Below, one piece after another: positions 12,572 to 23,684 of a DNA stretch of 64,000 nt. Under the pieces are notes generated by a model. That model worked only from the letters and a program-made list of their open reading frames with translations. It did no database searches and had not been told where the DNA came from. Each line of letters begins with the position of its first letter. Position 1 is the first letter of the stretch. A program made the position numbers and the translations under genes. Source of the DNA: Corylus avellana (taxonomy: Eukaryota; Streptophyta; Magnoliopsida; Fagales; Betulaceae); contig NC_081544.1 of assembly GCF_901000735.1 (NCBI RefSeq), positions 26,220,095 to 26,284,094 on the forward strand, written 5' to 3'.

Positions 12572-12579
12572 CTTCTCCC

Positions 12580-13758
12580 TCCCTCTCTCTCTCCCTCTCC
12601 TTAGCTGTGTGACGAGGTGTTAAGGAAAGGTGGTAGAAGTGAAGCTAGGGTTTTTCTTTTGTTAATTATTTTTAGTGGATGCCTTTTTTTATTTCTTAAT
12701 TAGCGTTTTTATGCGTTAAAAAGATAAAAATAATTTTAAATATTTTGTGTTTATTAATTGGCAATATTGTGGTGTATAATATTTTGTTGTATGGTGTATA
12801 TTAGCACACTCGTCACCTTTATTTATTTATTTATTATTATTATTATTATTTTTGTGTGTGTGAACAAAGACACTACTCAAAAATTTTGATAAAATTAACT
12901 CACAAAACGTAATTTAACAAACTCTCCATTAATTTAACGTTTATTGGCGCCACATATTTCGTTAACGTCTCGGACTCACGTACATGTCCTTCATTCACTT
13001 CTCCCACATTCTCCCTCTTTCTTGCGTTTTGTCGCCAAGGCAAATGTCGGTAACATTATAAACCTCTTGCTCTATATTCCCATTCCCCTTTTAAAAAAAA
13101 AAAATACATACTCATCACTTTTACAATCATATCTTTAAACTTTAAAAATTGTCAATTTATGATTATTTTCTTTAAGAAGTTTACAATGTCAATCATCCCG
13201 TCAAACGGTTGATGAATAAAATTAATTCTTAAAATACCATTAAAATATTTATAAAATTACAAAAACACCTTAAATTTGGACATGAGAACTGTTTTAGAGA
13301 TTTCACTTCCTTCGTTGAATTTGCATGGAAGAGTTGATATTGTAAACTTCTGAAAGATAATAGTTTTAAATTGACATTTTTTTAAATTTAAGGGTACTTA
13401 CAAAAATAATGAAAAATTAAAGATGGTAAGTGAATTTTTTTTTCTTAAAAGAAATGAAGAGGGGAAAAAGTTTCAGGCGTTCGATCTATGTCTCCAAAAT
13501 AGTTCAAAACAGAAGCTAAAAAAATAAAAAATAAAAATAAAAATAAAATTTTGTGAGGGCATATCCGTCATTTGAATGCGAAACTTAATTGCAGGTCAAA
13601 GCTGCAACCCAAGACGCGGACTATAGTGCTGACAAAAAATGTTGTCCCGAGTCCCTGTTGGGTATACAAAGACACCAAGAAGTAGACGAAGACCTGAAAC
13701 AGAAGAAAAAGGTGAGGCTGCAGCGTCACTCCTAAGTCTTCAAAGCAAAACAAGCTGT
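12580..13758. other. 5' flank of NPF gene A
   Basis: AT-rich upstream region. It contains a CT-rich patch just after the hAT element (12575-12602), a (TTA)n tract near 12826-12850 and several A-runs. No gene is recognised and no clear TATA box was found within 150 bp of the ATG. Confidence 0.5.
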
Positions 13759-16700
13759 ATGGCTGGTCAGGAAGAAGCACTTGATGAATACACGCAGGAT
13801 GGGAGTGTGGATCTCAAAGGAAACCCCGTCCGGAGATCCAACACTGGTGGATGGAGAGCTTGCTCCTTCATCGTCGGTAAACCCTCTCTCTCTCTCTCTC
13901 TCTCCCTCTGTCTCTCTCTCTTTCTCTCTCTATGAAGCTTTAGATTTGCTTAATTACCCACAACCCCACTTCGTAAATCATCCCCTTTAGGATACAAGTA
14001 CTGTTAAACATCTTGAAACTTGGGAGCCAAATCTACAAGGGTGCTCAACGTTTAAGTAGTAACAAGCATCATTCATAGCCGACTTATTCTATCCATCTGA
14101 GGAAGACATATATGATCACTTTGGATGGAGTAAATTGTTATTGCAAGTATATATATCAGTTTAATTACACGAAATTTATGTTTATATTCATAGCTGTGCT
14201 GTGGATGGAAGCAGTTTTCTTACTTAATTTGAGACAATTTGGAAGCGATTCTAGGCCTGAACCATAATTTTCTTCAAGCTCAGTTTTCTAAATATTTTAA
14301 TATTCTTCTCACGTGAAACACTGTAATCTTTGTCTCTCTCTCTCTGTCTCTCTCCAATTATCCAAACTTGAAATGAATTGACATAAACGGATTACCGCAG
14401 GCAGTAAGCCAAAGTAGTATTTGATCATCATACGGCCGCCGAAATTGTTGACTGTGTTTTTTCCAACTATTTCCTTCTTTTGGCTTCTGCAGTGTACGAG
14501 GTTTTCGAACGCATGGCATATTATGGGATATCCTCCAATCTGATTTTATATTTAACGAAGAAGCTCCACCAGGGCACCGTCACCTCTGCCAACCATGTCA
14601 CCAATTGGGTCGGAACCATTTGGATCACTCCAATCTTGGGCGCTTACATTGCCGATGCTCATCTCGGCCGTTACTGGACGTTTGTCATTGCGTCTGTCAT
14701 TTATATCTCGGTACTTCTCCAAGCACTATATCATCCCCATCAATTATTTTTAATTTATGTCGTGTTCTTTGTCTTATTTATTGGATAAACGATTATTGGA
14801 GGAGTAATAGTCACTTGATCGAATATTTCTTTTTAACATTTTTCAGTAACATATATTATATGTACATGCATGCATGTATGTATAATTACTACTTGCTCAC
14901 TTAAACAGAAACCCTAACACCTACTTAATTAATTTATATGTTTGACCAAGTCAACTATGACAAAAGTAGTCTTATTTTTCTCTGCTTTTTAGAGTAATAA
15001 CGTTTGACTTGGAAATAATTATGTTTGGTAAGGCAGCAATTGAAACCGATCGGATAAGAAAATGATAGAATTATTCATAAAAAAGAAAAACAAAAATAAA
15101 AGGATAGAACCCGGTATTCATTTATAATGCTAGCTAGTAGTTTATATATACCGGTGGCTAGTGGACCAAGGTATTTATATCACAATTTCAATGTTGCCTA
15201 GTCCTGTCTAGCTAGCTAGGTCCAAATTACGGAAAAGGGCCTTTTATCATAGGTATCTTGAGTCAATTTTTTTTTTTTTCATAAATATTTATTTTCTCGA
15301 TCTCAAAGTATTATATATTTTTCTTTAGGGTGATATGATTATAAAAAATAAAAAAGAAAAATTATTTTGAAATATCTTTTAGTAATTTAGTTTATATTAA
15401 AAAAAAAAGACACGATTTAAATAAAAATTATGTGTTTATTAAAAAGATGATGATAAAATAAGAAATTAAAGAAATAAAAACTTTTATAATTCTTAGGAAG
15501 TGGCTGTGTGATTTGAGACTAGCTAGTCAATGATAAAGGACTTATTAATTACTATATTTCTTGAGGATAGCAACATGCGAATAGCCAGACCAGAAGGGAT
15601 CAAAAAGAAAGCAAGCTGGCTGAGTTGGTTGGAATCTAAAAAAAATAAAAAATAAAAATAACAGGACAAATGGATTTTTGTTATCTAATTACAAGAGATT
15701 TAATTAGTGACAAACATTAAGGTGGGTGTTGACCCCTTGGCTTAATTTTAGGTCCGACCTTGGTGGTAGTGATCATGAACACCAGGATTGAAAGCCTCTA
15801 TATATAATATACCTGTTATGATTGTCACACCAACGCAATCTTTTTTAATCAACTACTGAAATTTTTTTATTATATCTTATTACATTATCTTCTCACTGTC
15901 GAACGACCAACCGCAACATGCTCAGAAAAAAAATAAAAAGAAAAGAAAAAGAACAACCAACAGCAATTACGCAATTAGGAACAAGAAAATAGTTGTTGAA
16001 ATTGGGCAAATCTTTTGTGTCATTACTAACTAAACTAGTATGTTTTACTATGTTGGCATGCAGGGAATGTCATTACTAACATTTACGGTTTCACTCCCGA
16101 GCTTAAGACCGCCTAGCTGCTCACAGACAAATATGGAGAACTGTAAGAATGCTTCAACATTACAGCTAGCAGTGTTCTATGGTGCACTCTATACCTTAGC
16201 CGTCGGAACAGGTGGAACCAAGCCGAACATCTCCACCATCGGAGCAGACCAATTTGATGATTTCAACCCCAAGGAGAAGGCTCACAAGCTGTCCTTCTTC
16301 AATTGGTGGTTTTTCAGCATCTTTCTTGGGACATTCTTTGCCAATACAGTACTTGTTTGGATACAAGACAACATAGGATGGACGTTAGGATATGGGCTTC
16401 CCACTCTTGGACTTGCAATATCCATTGCCATCTTCTTGGCAGGCTCTCCCTTTTATAGACATAAGGTGCCCGCGGGCAGCCCCTTCACGAGGATGGCGAA
16501 GGTAATAGTGGCTGCTATAAGGAAATGGAGGGTGCGTATTCCTGATGACCCCAAAGAGCTCTATGAGCTTGACTTGGAAGAGTATGCAAAGAAAGGAAAG
16601 TTCAGAATTGATTTCACACCCACATTGAGGTATATAATATATATACATATGTTATTTACAATGTTGAAAAATTACAATGTTGAAAAATTAGAGGCGTTTG

Positions 16701-17766
16701 TGCTCAGAAGAAAACTACACTTAACCCTCATAACTATCAATCATATCGTTTTGCGATGTTCTTTCAGTTACCAATTCATTAGGGTTTTCTGTTAAATCTT
16801 AATAACTGATGAGAGCAATATGAACTACCATAGTTGATTAGCCTTCTCAAGTCTTTATCTTACTTAATTATGTTGTGTGGAAGCAGGTTCCTTACCAAAG
16901 CGTCTGTGAAAACAGGCTCAACTAATGAGTGGATGTTGTGCTCAGTTACACAAGTAGAAGAGACTAAACAAATGGTACGAATGATCCCAATATGGGTTGC
17001 CACGGTTGTACCGTGCATAATGATCGCCCAGATCAATACTCTTTTTGTTAAGCAAGGCGCCACACTTGATAGAGGCATTGGGAGCTTCAAAATTCCCTCG
17101 GCAAGTTTAGCTGCATTTGTAACCATATCCATGCTTGTCTCTGTTATGCTCTATGATCGGTTTTTTGTTAAGATTATGCGAAGGTGGACTAAAAACCCTA
17201 GAGGGATCACTCTTCTTCAAAGAATGGGAGTTGGGCTTTTTATGCACATTTTGATTATGATAATTGCATCTCTAACAGAGAGATATAGACTGAGAGTGGC
17301 CAAGGAACATGGGTTGGTTGAACATGGAGGACAAGTTCCCTTAACCATATTTATTCTTCTTCCACAATTCGTGCTTATGGGAATCGCAGATGCATTTTTA
17401 GATGTTGCAAAGATTGAGTTCTTCTATGACCAGGCGCCAGAAAACATGAAAAGTCTTGGGACTTCCTATTCCATGACCACTCTAGGAGCTGGAAACTTTC
17501 TGAGTAGTTTTCTTCTTTCCACAGTTTCTCACATCACCAAGAAGCATGGTCACCGAGGATGGATTCTAAACAACCTCAATGCTTCCCATCTTGATTATTA
17601 TTATGCATTTTTCGTGATACTAAACTTTCTCAATTTCATCTTCTTCTTGATTGTGATTAAGTTCTACGTGTATAAGGCTGAAGTTTCGGATTCAATAAAA
17701 GTGCTGACAGAAGAATTGAAGGGGATGACAGTAAAGGTATCTAACCAAGAGGAATCCAGGAGGTAG
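13759..17766 (+). CDS. NPF/PTR family transporter A (NPF5.2/PTR3-like)
   Basis: Proton-coupled transporter of the NRT1/PTR (NPF) family with about 12 membrane helices. The closest recalled relative is Arabidopsis NPF5.2 (PTR3), a stress-induced di/tripeptide carrier. Exons: 13759-13876, 14493-14710, 16064-16629, 16887-17766. Splice sites are GT/AG and the coding length of 1782 nt gives 593 residues, normal for the family. The proton-coupling motif ExxER is Glu42, Glu45, Arg46. GTGGTKPNIS and the DQFDDF region are in exon 3, and FFYDQAPE near the C-terminus is in exon 4. The start is at MAGQEEA, because genes B and C begin their conserved DYTxDG leader the same distance downstream; an upstream in-frame Met at 13639 would add 40 residues of UTR-like sequence. 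Substrate is inferred only. Confidence 0.93.
13887..13934. repeat. CT-rich microsatellite in intron 1 of gene A
   Basis: Imperfect (CT)n just after the exon 1 donor. The A' copy differs in length here, as expected for a slipping repeat. Confidence 0.85.
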
Positions 17767-18640
17767 ATAGGCAGGGGACTTACTGATGGGAAACAACAAA
17801 AGGCCATACAGAAATCAAATATGAAATTCTTTGAGATGGTAAAAGCTCTCTTTATGGATAGGCATTTCATAGCTTTGGGTTCATGGTGGTTTTAGATAGT
17901 GCATCTTTGATTTTGCTTTACTGCAATGAGGAGAATATAATGTTTATACTTTGGTAACTGACAAGGAACGCAATATAGTTGTATAGGTGTGTGAATGCCA
18001 AGAAGTGTTTGTCTTGGACTTCTCGATCTGTAATATAAATTTACGTACTATTTTATAATTCTCAAGATCTTTAGCTATGATGATTTTTCACAATAAATTA
18101 ATAATACGTACTTATAAAAAAAAAAACAAAAAAAAAACCATAATCTATAGCGATAAAATACTTTGCATCTTGATCTGAAAGCGTAAACACTAAAAAAACA
18201 ATTTATGTGGAGCGTAAACACCAAAAAAACAATTTTTCTCACATATATATTAATGATGTCGTAGTTGTGACCCTATCCGTACATGGTGCACCGATCATCC
18301 ATAAACCATTGGATCACCTATAAACTATTGGATCTAAGGCCAAATATAAAAGTAAATCTTTTTAACCATAAGGTCAAGCTAATATAAAAATATGTGCCCG
18401 CCATCCGTACATTATAATCTACATTATATGTTCAATTATTATAAACCTAATAATTAGAAAATATTCGTTTGAATCATTTATAAACATTTGATAAATTTAA
18501 TAGGCTCATGACATAATTTGCTTATTGAAACTTGTTTAATTTATTTGGAAATAATTAACATTAGGCAACAAAATATATATGGTTATTAATTAATAATAAA
18601 AATTATGCAATGTTTTTACTATATGATGACTTTCTTGACG
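17767..18640. other. 3' UTR and flank of gene A
   Basis: The first roughly 270 bases after the stop are conserved with the A' copy and in part with the 3' flank of gene C, so they are probably 3' UTR. An AATAAA-type signal occurs near 18091. Beyond 18445 the sequence differs from copy 2. One unit of the AT minisatellite found at 21.2-22.0 kb lies at about 18535-18625. Confidence 0.5.
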
Positions 18641-18833
18641 TGTCACATGTGGCGCGTCAAGAATTTTTTGACGTGACACGTCAATAATTTATTAACGCGT
18701 CCATTGTGGACACGTCAAGAAACCTCATCGAGAAGGCGCGAGCCCAGTTGGACTCCTTTTTTTTTTTCTTTTTTTTTTTTTTGCCCTTTTCCCTCCTCTC
18801 TTTCTTTCTCTTTCCGCGTGCACCCACAACCTT

Positions 18834-18870
<37 letters not shown>

Positions 18871-19657
18871 TTCTTCTTCTTCTTCTCATGCCCACCTCCA
18901 TTGTTTGTAGCTTAAACAAAAGAAAAGAAAAGAAGAGAAGGAACCTGTGAGAGGAGAAAAGGTCATGAAGAAGAAAGAGAAATGGAGAGAGAAGGGAAGG
19001 AGTCTGAATATTTGGAAATTTTGAGGTATAAATGCTTGAATTTTAGTTATTCTAGATCTATTAGTATCTAATATAGATCCTTTCAAATATATATATATAT
19101 ATATAAGTTTTTTTTTTTGTTAAATTTGCTAACCCACTTTTAGATTTGTTCTTCCACATTATTGGCGGGTTTGAAGTATTTTAGCAATTTCTACCGGATG
19201 TTTAGAGATTAGAGTTGTGTAGTGAATTCATGATGAGATTTTGAAAATTTTCCTTCAATAGTTAGATATATATGGGTGTTGTTTTCAAAAGAAATATATG
19301 GGTGTTCAACGTTTGTAGGGATTTATATGGGTTTTAAGTTGCAACTGGATTTTTGATGATAAATTAAACATGAAATAAATTTAATTTAAAAAAAAACTTC
19401 CGATTTTTTTTTTTAATAATTTTTTAAAGAATTACTTCAGGTTGATTTTTTAGGTTGTTATATTTGAAGAGTTGAGAGAGAGAGAGAGAGAGAGACGTGG
19501 GAAGAGAGAAAAAAAAAGGTTAAATGGGTGAGAGAGAGAAAAAAAAAATCCGAAATAATTGGAAGATCTTTATTTTGTAGATAATCTATTATTAATCAAG
19601 TTGTTTTTCAATAGCTTATTATTTAGAAAAAAACAATTCTTATTTTATAAGTTATCT

Positions 19658-20779
19658 TTTTTTTTTTTTTTTTGAGAAAAACATAACATTTCATTCAATA
19701 ATACCACGAGCATAACACTCGTACATCACAGAGCAAAGCTCTGAAGCAACCATAGCATAAAGCTACAAGATTACTAGGTTTAGTACAAGATTCGAGACCA
19801 ATCCGCTAACACATGACTAAAATCAGATTTAGTACTAGATCTGTGATAGACAGACTCAATCAAACGAATGGATAACAATTATTTCTCGACCCTGAGAGCG
19901 GAAAGACTCTCATGCCAAAACTCTTCCTCCTCGATCTGAAGGCTAGGATAATGATCACATCCACAACCCAAAGATCTGGACCAAAACTAATTAACCCGAA
20001 TGCGAGCCTTATTACAAGCCTAACAGAACAGGAAAATTAAACAATACAGGGAAAAAATACACGCCAAAACACAAATACATATTAAAGAAACAACAGAACA
20101 GGAAAATAAAACAAGAAAAGAAATAGCACACTCCGATCACGCACACACCGAGAACCAAAAACCGAAGGGGTGTTGGAAGCTCATCGCGGCGGGGACTCGT
20201 CGAAAGGTCCAACAGTGAATGGTGGGCAGTGAACAGGCACAGAGAAGACCAGCAAAGCAGGACTTGAAAACAACCACAAACAAGAAAAAAAGGGAAAAAA
20301 CAACAAGGAACCACCAAAACAGGAAAAAAACAAGGAAAATGAGCACAAAGTGGGAAGATGGTAGTCGGAAGGGGGTTGGACTTGTGCAGGCCGAAAACCG
20401 CCGCGTAAGGGGCGTGGGAGCTCAACGCGGTGGGGACGCATGAAAGAAAACCCTAATAGCGAGCAGCGAAGCGGCGACACAGGTTGGCGGTGACCACAGA
20501 CAAAACTCGAACCCACAAAGAGCCAAAAGCAAGGTCAAGGAGCCCGCTGCAGAAAATGAAGGTGGGGGAAGAAAAGCGGCAGGGAAGGGGCAAAAACGGA
20601 GAAAAACAGAGGGAGAAAGGAGCAACAAGAAATGGGAAGAGAGGAGGCACCGGGACTAGAGCATCAGGTAAATAACTAGCACCGGAGCAAGGAGAATGAC
20701 GGGAGGAGGGAGGCAGCCAAACGGCCAACCCTCCTCCCTTATGTGGCTGAAGAGTTTCGCTTTTCTCTCTGGTGGCTAG
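19658..20779 (-). mobile_element. Poly(A)-tailed retroposon with 9-bp target duplication
   Basis: AAGTTATCT flanks the insertion at 19649-19657 and 20780-20788. The plus-strand left end is a T-run, so the element lies on the minus strand and ends in poly(A). In copy 2 the unfilled site is at about 39434, where the words flanking the insertion are joined. The 5' part is GC-rich; no reverse transcriptase is present. Most likely a truncated or non-autonomous LINE-type insertion. Confidence 0.75.
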
Positions 20780-21229
20780 AAGTTATCTATTATTACATGC
20801 ACAAAGTATATGTAGAAAAAAAATTGTATTCTCTATCCTTTTCTAAATTTGAATTAAAAATATTAAAGTGGCTAAAAGTATTAATACATAATAATTTGAT
20901 TTGTATTATTTGTTTCCTTATTTGATTTTGACATTAATAATATTTAATATTGTGCATTAAATGCTTGAATTTAATGAAATTACATAAAAGGAAAATTATT
21001 GAAATATAATTAAATGTCTTTAATGAAGCTAATTTAATGACTGGTTCACTATTGAAAAACCAGTTCACTCTTAAAAAATCGGTTAAAAAATTATGCCTTA
21101 AAAAACCGGTTCACTCTAAAAAAACCGGTTAAAAAATTATGCCTTAAAAAATCGGTTTATCTTACGGTTCACGCCATATGTCGCAATATTAAGACACTTT
21201 TGAGAGTGATTCGGCTCATATATATATAT

Positions 21230-21985
21230 ATATATGGTTATTTTTACATTCTTTAATTTTTGGTTATTAATTAATAGTAGGTAACAAAATATATATGGTT
21301 ATTAATTAATAATAAAAACTATGCAATGCTTTTACTATATATGGTTATTATATATATGTGCTTAATTTGTATTCTTCAATTTATTTGGAAATAATTAATA
21401 GTAGGTAACAAAATATATATGGTTATTAATTAATAATAAAAACTATGCAATGCTTTCACTATATATGGTTATTATATATATGTGCTTAATTTGTATTCTT
21501 CAATTTATTTGGAAATAATTAATAGTAGGTAACAAAATATATATGGTTATTAATTAATAATAAAAATTATGCAATACTTTCACTATATATGGTTATTATA
21601 TATATCTGCTTTATATTCTTTAATTTATGGTTATTAATTAATAGTAGGTAACAATATATATATGGTTATTAATTAATAATAAAAATTATGCAATGCTTTT
21701 ACTATATATGATTATTATATATATGTGCTTAATTTGTATTCTTTAATTTATTTGGAAATAATTAATATTAGGTAACAAAGTATATATTGTTATCAATTAA
21801 TAATAAAAATTATGCAATGCTTTCACTATATATGGTTATTATATATATGTGCTTTATATTCTTTAATTTATGGTTATTAATTAATAGTAGGTAACAAAAT
21901 ATATATGGTTATTAATTAATAATAAAAATTATGCAAAACTTTTACTATATATGGTTATTATATATATGTGCTTAATGCAAAAAGT
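21230..21985. repeat. AT-rich minisatellite, 124/119-bp units, copy 1
   Basis: The word GTAACAAA recurs at 21281, 21405, 21529, 21648, 21772 and 21891. Spacings are 124, 124, 119, 124 and 119 bp, so two unit types mix. Each unit carries ATTAATTAATAATAAAAA and ACTATATATGGTTATTAT. No coding content. Confidence 0.9.
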
Positions 21986-22049
21986 GTGTTACAGTTTGTC
22001 ACGTCAAAAAACACCTTGTTTTTTGTAGTGATGCATCAACACGATCTAA

Positions 22050-22543
22050 GGGTGCGTTTTAAAAAAAATAATCTGCGATTTTAAACCAAATCGCAACTTT
22101 AGGGTGTTTGGGATTGCGATTTTAAAAATGCAAATTTTAAAATCACAAAAAAATCTGCGATTTCCATAAACTGATTAGAGGGTGCTTATTTGAAAAAGTG
22201 TGAATTTAAAACAAAATCACGATTTCTATTAAAAAGATATTTGGCGCAATAGTTACCTTTTTTAGAACAGGAATGAAAAAAATACCAAGAATACCCACCT
22301 AAAATATATTAAAACCCTTATTTTCTCTCTTTTTTTTTCTTCATCCTCTCTGTCTTGTTCAACCTTATTGGTAATTTGGTCATGAAACCGCAATTATATG
22401 CTAATGTTATCCAAACACCCAATTGATAAAAAAATACTTTTTAGTATGTTTTACCAAACGCTTGTGCGATTTTAAAAAGTAGCGATTTTAAAAACGCAAT
22501 TTTTAAAATAGCACTTATTGAAATCGCACTCCCAAACGGGCCA
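22050..22543. mobile_element. PIF/Harbinger-type MITE, insertion 1
   Basis: 494-bp non-coding element flanked by TAA at 22047-22049 and 22544-22546. The 3' terminus complements to TGGCCCGTTTGGGAGTGCG; the 5' end starts GGGTGCGTTTT. TAA duplications and GC-starting inverted ends fit the PIF/Harbinger (Tourist-like) class. The matching TAA site in copy 2 is empty, and copy 2 instead has the element in the other orientation about 20 bp away. Confidence 0.75.
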
Positions 22544-22795
22544 TAAATCCGACATGTGACACTAAAGCTGATCAACATGAAATTAGTAAATTAAAATTGA
22601 TAAATTTAATTTATTTAATTGAATAAATCAAATTAATGTTAACTCATATAGTCTTATATATACTCATATTTTACTTTTAACACAATTTAAACTCAACACA
22701 TAACACGAATGATCACTACCCGTAGTCACAACTCCCAACTGCCTTAGGTTAACCAAAAAAGAAAACTGTCTCGAGTAAAATAAAATAAATTAAGG

Positions 22796-22803
22796 TATAA
22801 AAG
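22796..22803 (+). promoter_or_regulatory. TATA box of NPF gene B
   Basis: TATAAAAG lies 61 bp upstream of the gene B start codon. It is identical in position in copy 2. Confidence 0.6.
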
Positions 22804-22863
22804 GCGGTTGGGTTGGGCACTGGACAAAGGTTGTCAAACGAAGGAGAAAGGTGAAGGAAAAGA

Positions 22864-23646
22864 ATGGCTCTGGTGGGAGAAGCAGTTGGTGATGAATACA
22901 CGCAGGATGGGACAGTGAACCTGAAAGGGAAACCAGTCCGTAGATCCAAGAGTGGCGGATGGACTGCTTGCTGGTTTATTGTTGGTATGACTCTTTATTT
23001 ATTCTCTATCTCTCTCTAAGGGATATTCCAGCCTTAATTAAGGATGGATTTGATAGCCAGGCTCCTTGAATAGATTCAAGGCGTTGAACATGTATTGGTG
23101 AGGTGACTAACAACATATTCTTAAATAGATTTATATATATCTCTAGCAATCAAGAGATGACTTTTATAATGTTCATTTATCCCAACAGATTTTGGGTTGT
23201 TTGAGCACTTGCATGAACATGTGGGTTTCATAGGGGTTGTCTTACAATTGACTGTCCAGATTGTTAGCAATTTGGACATGTATTTGCTAGTAGGGATGCA
23301 ACTAGAATTTATTTATTTATTTATTATTATTTTTTTTCTGTGGGGAACTAAGCCTGCATAAATAAATAAGCATGCGTATTTTTTGAGGAAAATAGTAGTG
23401 TAGTATATATCATTATAAAAATGAAAGTAGCACAGTTAATCAAATGTGGGATGATTTTTGTGCTATGGGTCAAATATTGACCAAAAAATCATTTGACTGG
23501 TCATCTAAAACTGGTACTCTAAGCGGTCTAAACTATTGTAAAAGAAGATTTTTTTGCTCCGTTTACTTCGACCTAAAATGGTTTCCATCGGAAAATATTT
23601 TCAGGAAAGTCATTTTTTACATCGTTTACTGCGCGTACAAAAAATC

Positions 23647-23684
<38 letters not shown>

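Larger units (their letters stand above)
18630..22030. mobile_element. CACTA-like element remains, copy 1
   Basis: The 3' end is clear: TTTTTTGTAGTG ends at 22030, the complement of a CACTACAAAA terminus. TGACGTGTCA-type words are clustered at 18637-18720, as in the other CACTA-like ends in this window. The 5' terminus is not found in this copy; in copy 2 it is at 36775. The interior holds a (TA)n (18836-18868), GA/CT tracts, the retroposon insertion and the minisatellite. The left limit is approximate. Confidence 0.5.

Noticed and set aside
13639..13758. In-frame upstream Met that would lengthen gene A by 40 residues
   Set aside because: The extension is not membrane or leader-like, and B and C start their conserved N-terminus where MAGQEEA does.
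18704..18919. Overlapping ORFs of about 65 residues on both strands
   Set aside because: They read through poly(T), (TA)n and (TTC)n repeats; composition is the only signal.
20012..20728. Several minus-strand ORFs up to 137 residues
   Set aside because: They lie inside a retroposon, overlap in several frames, and show no recognisable domain.
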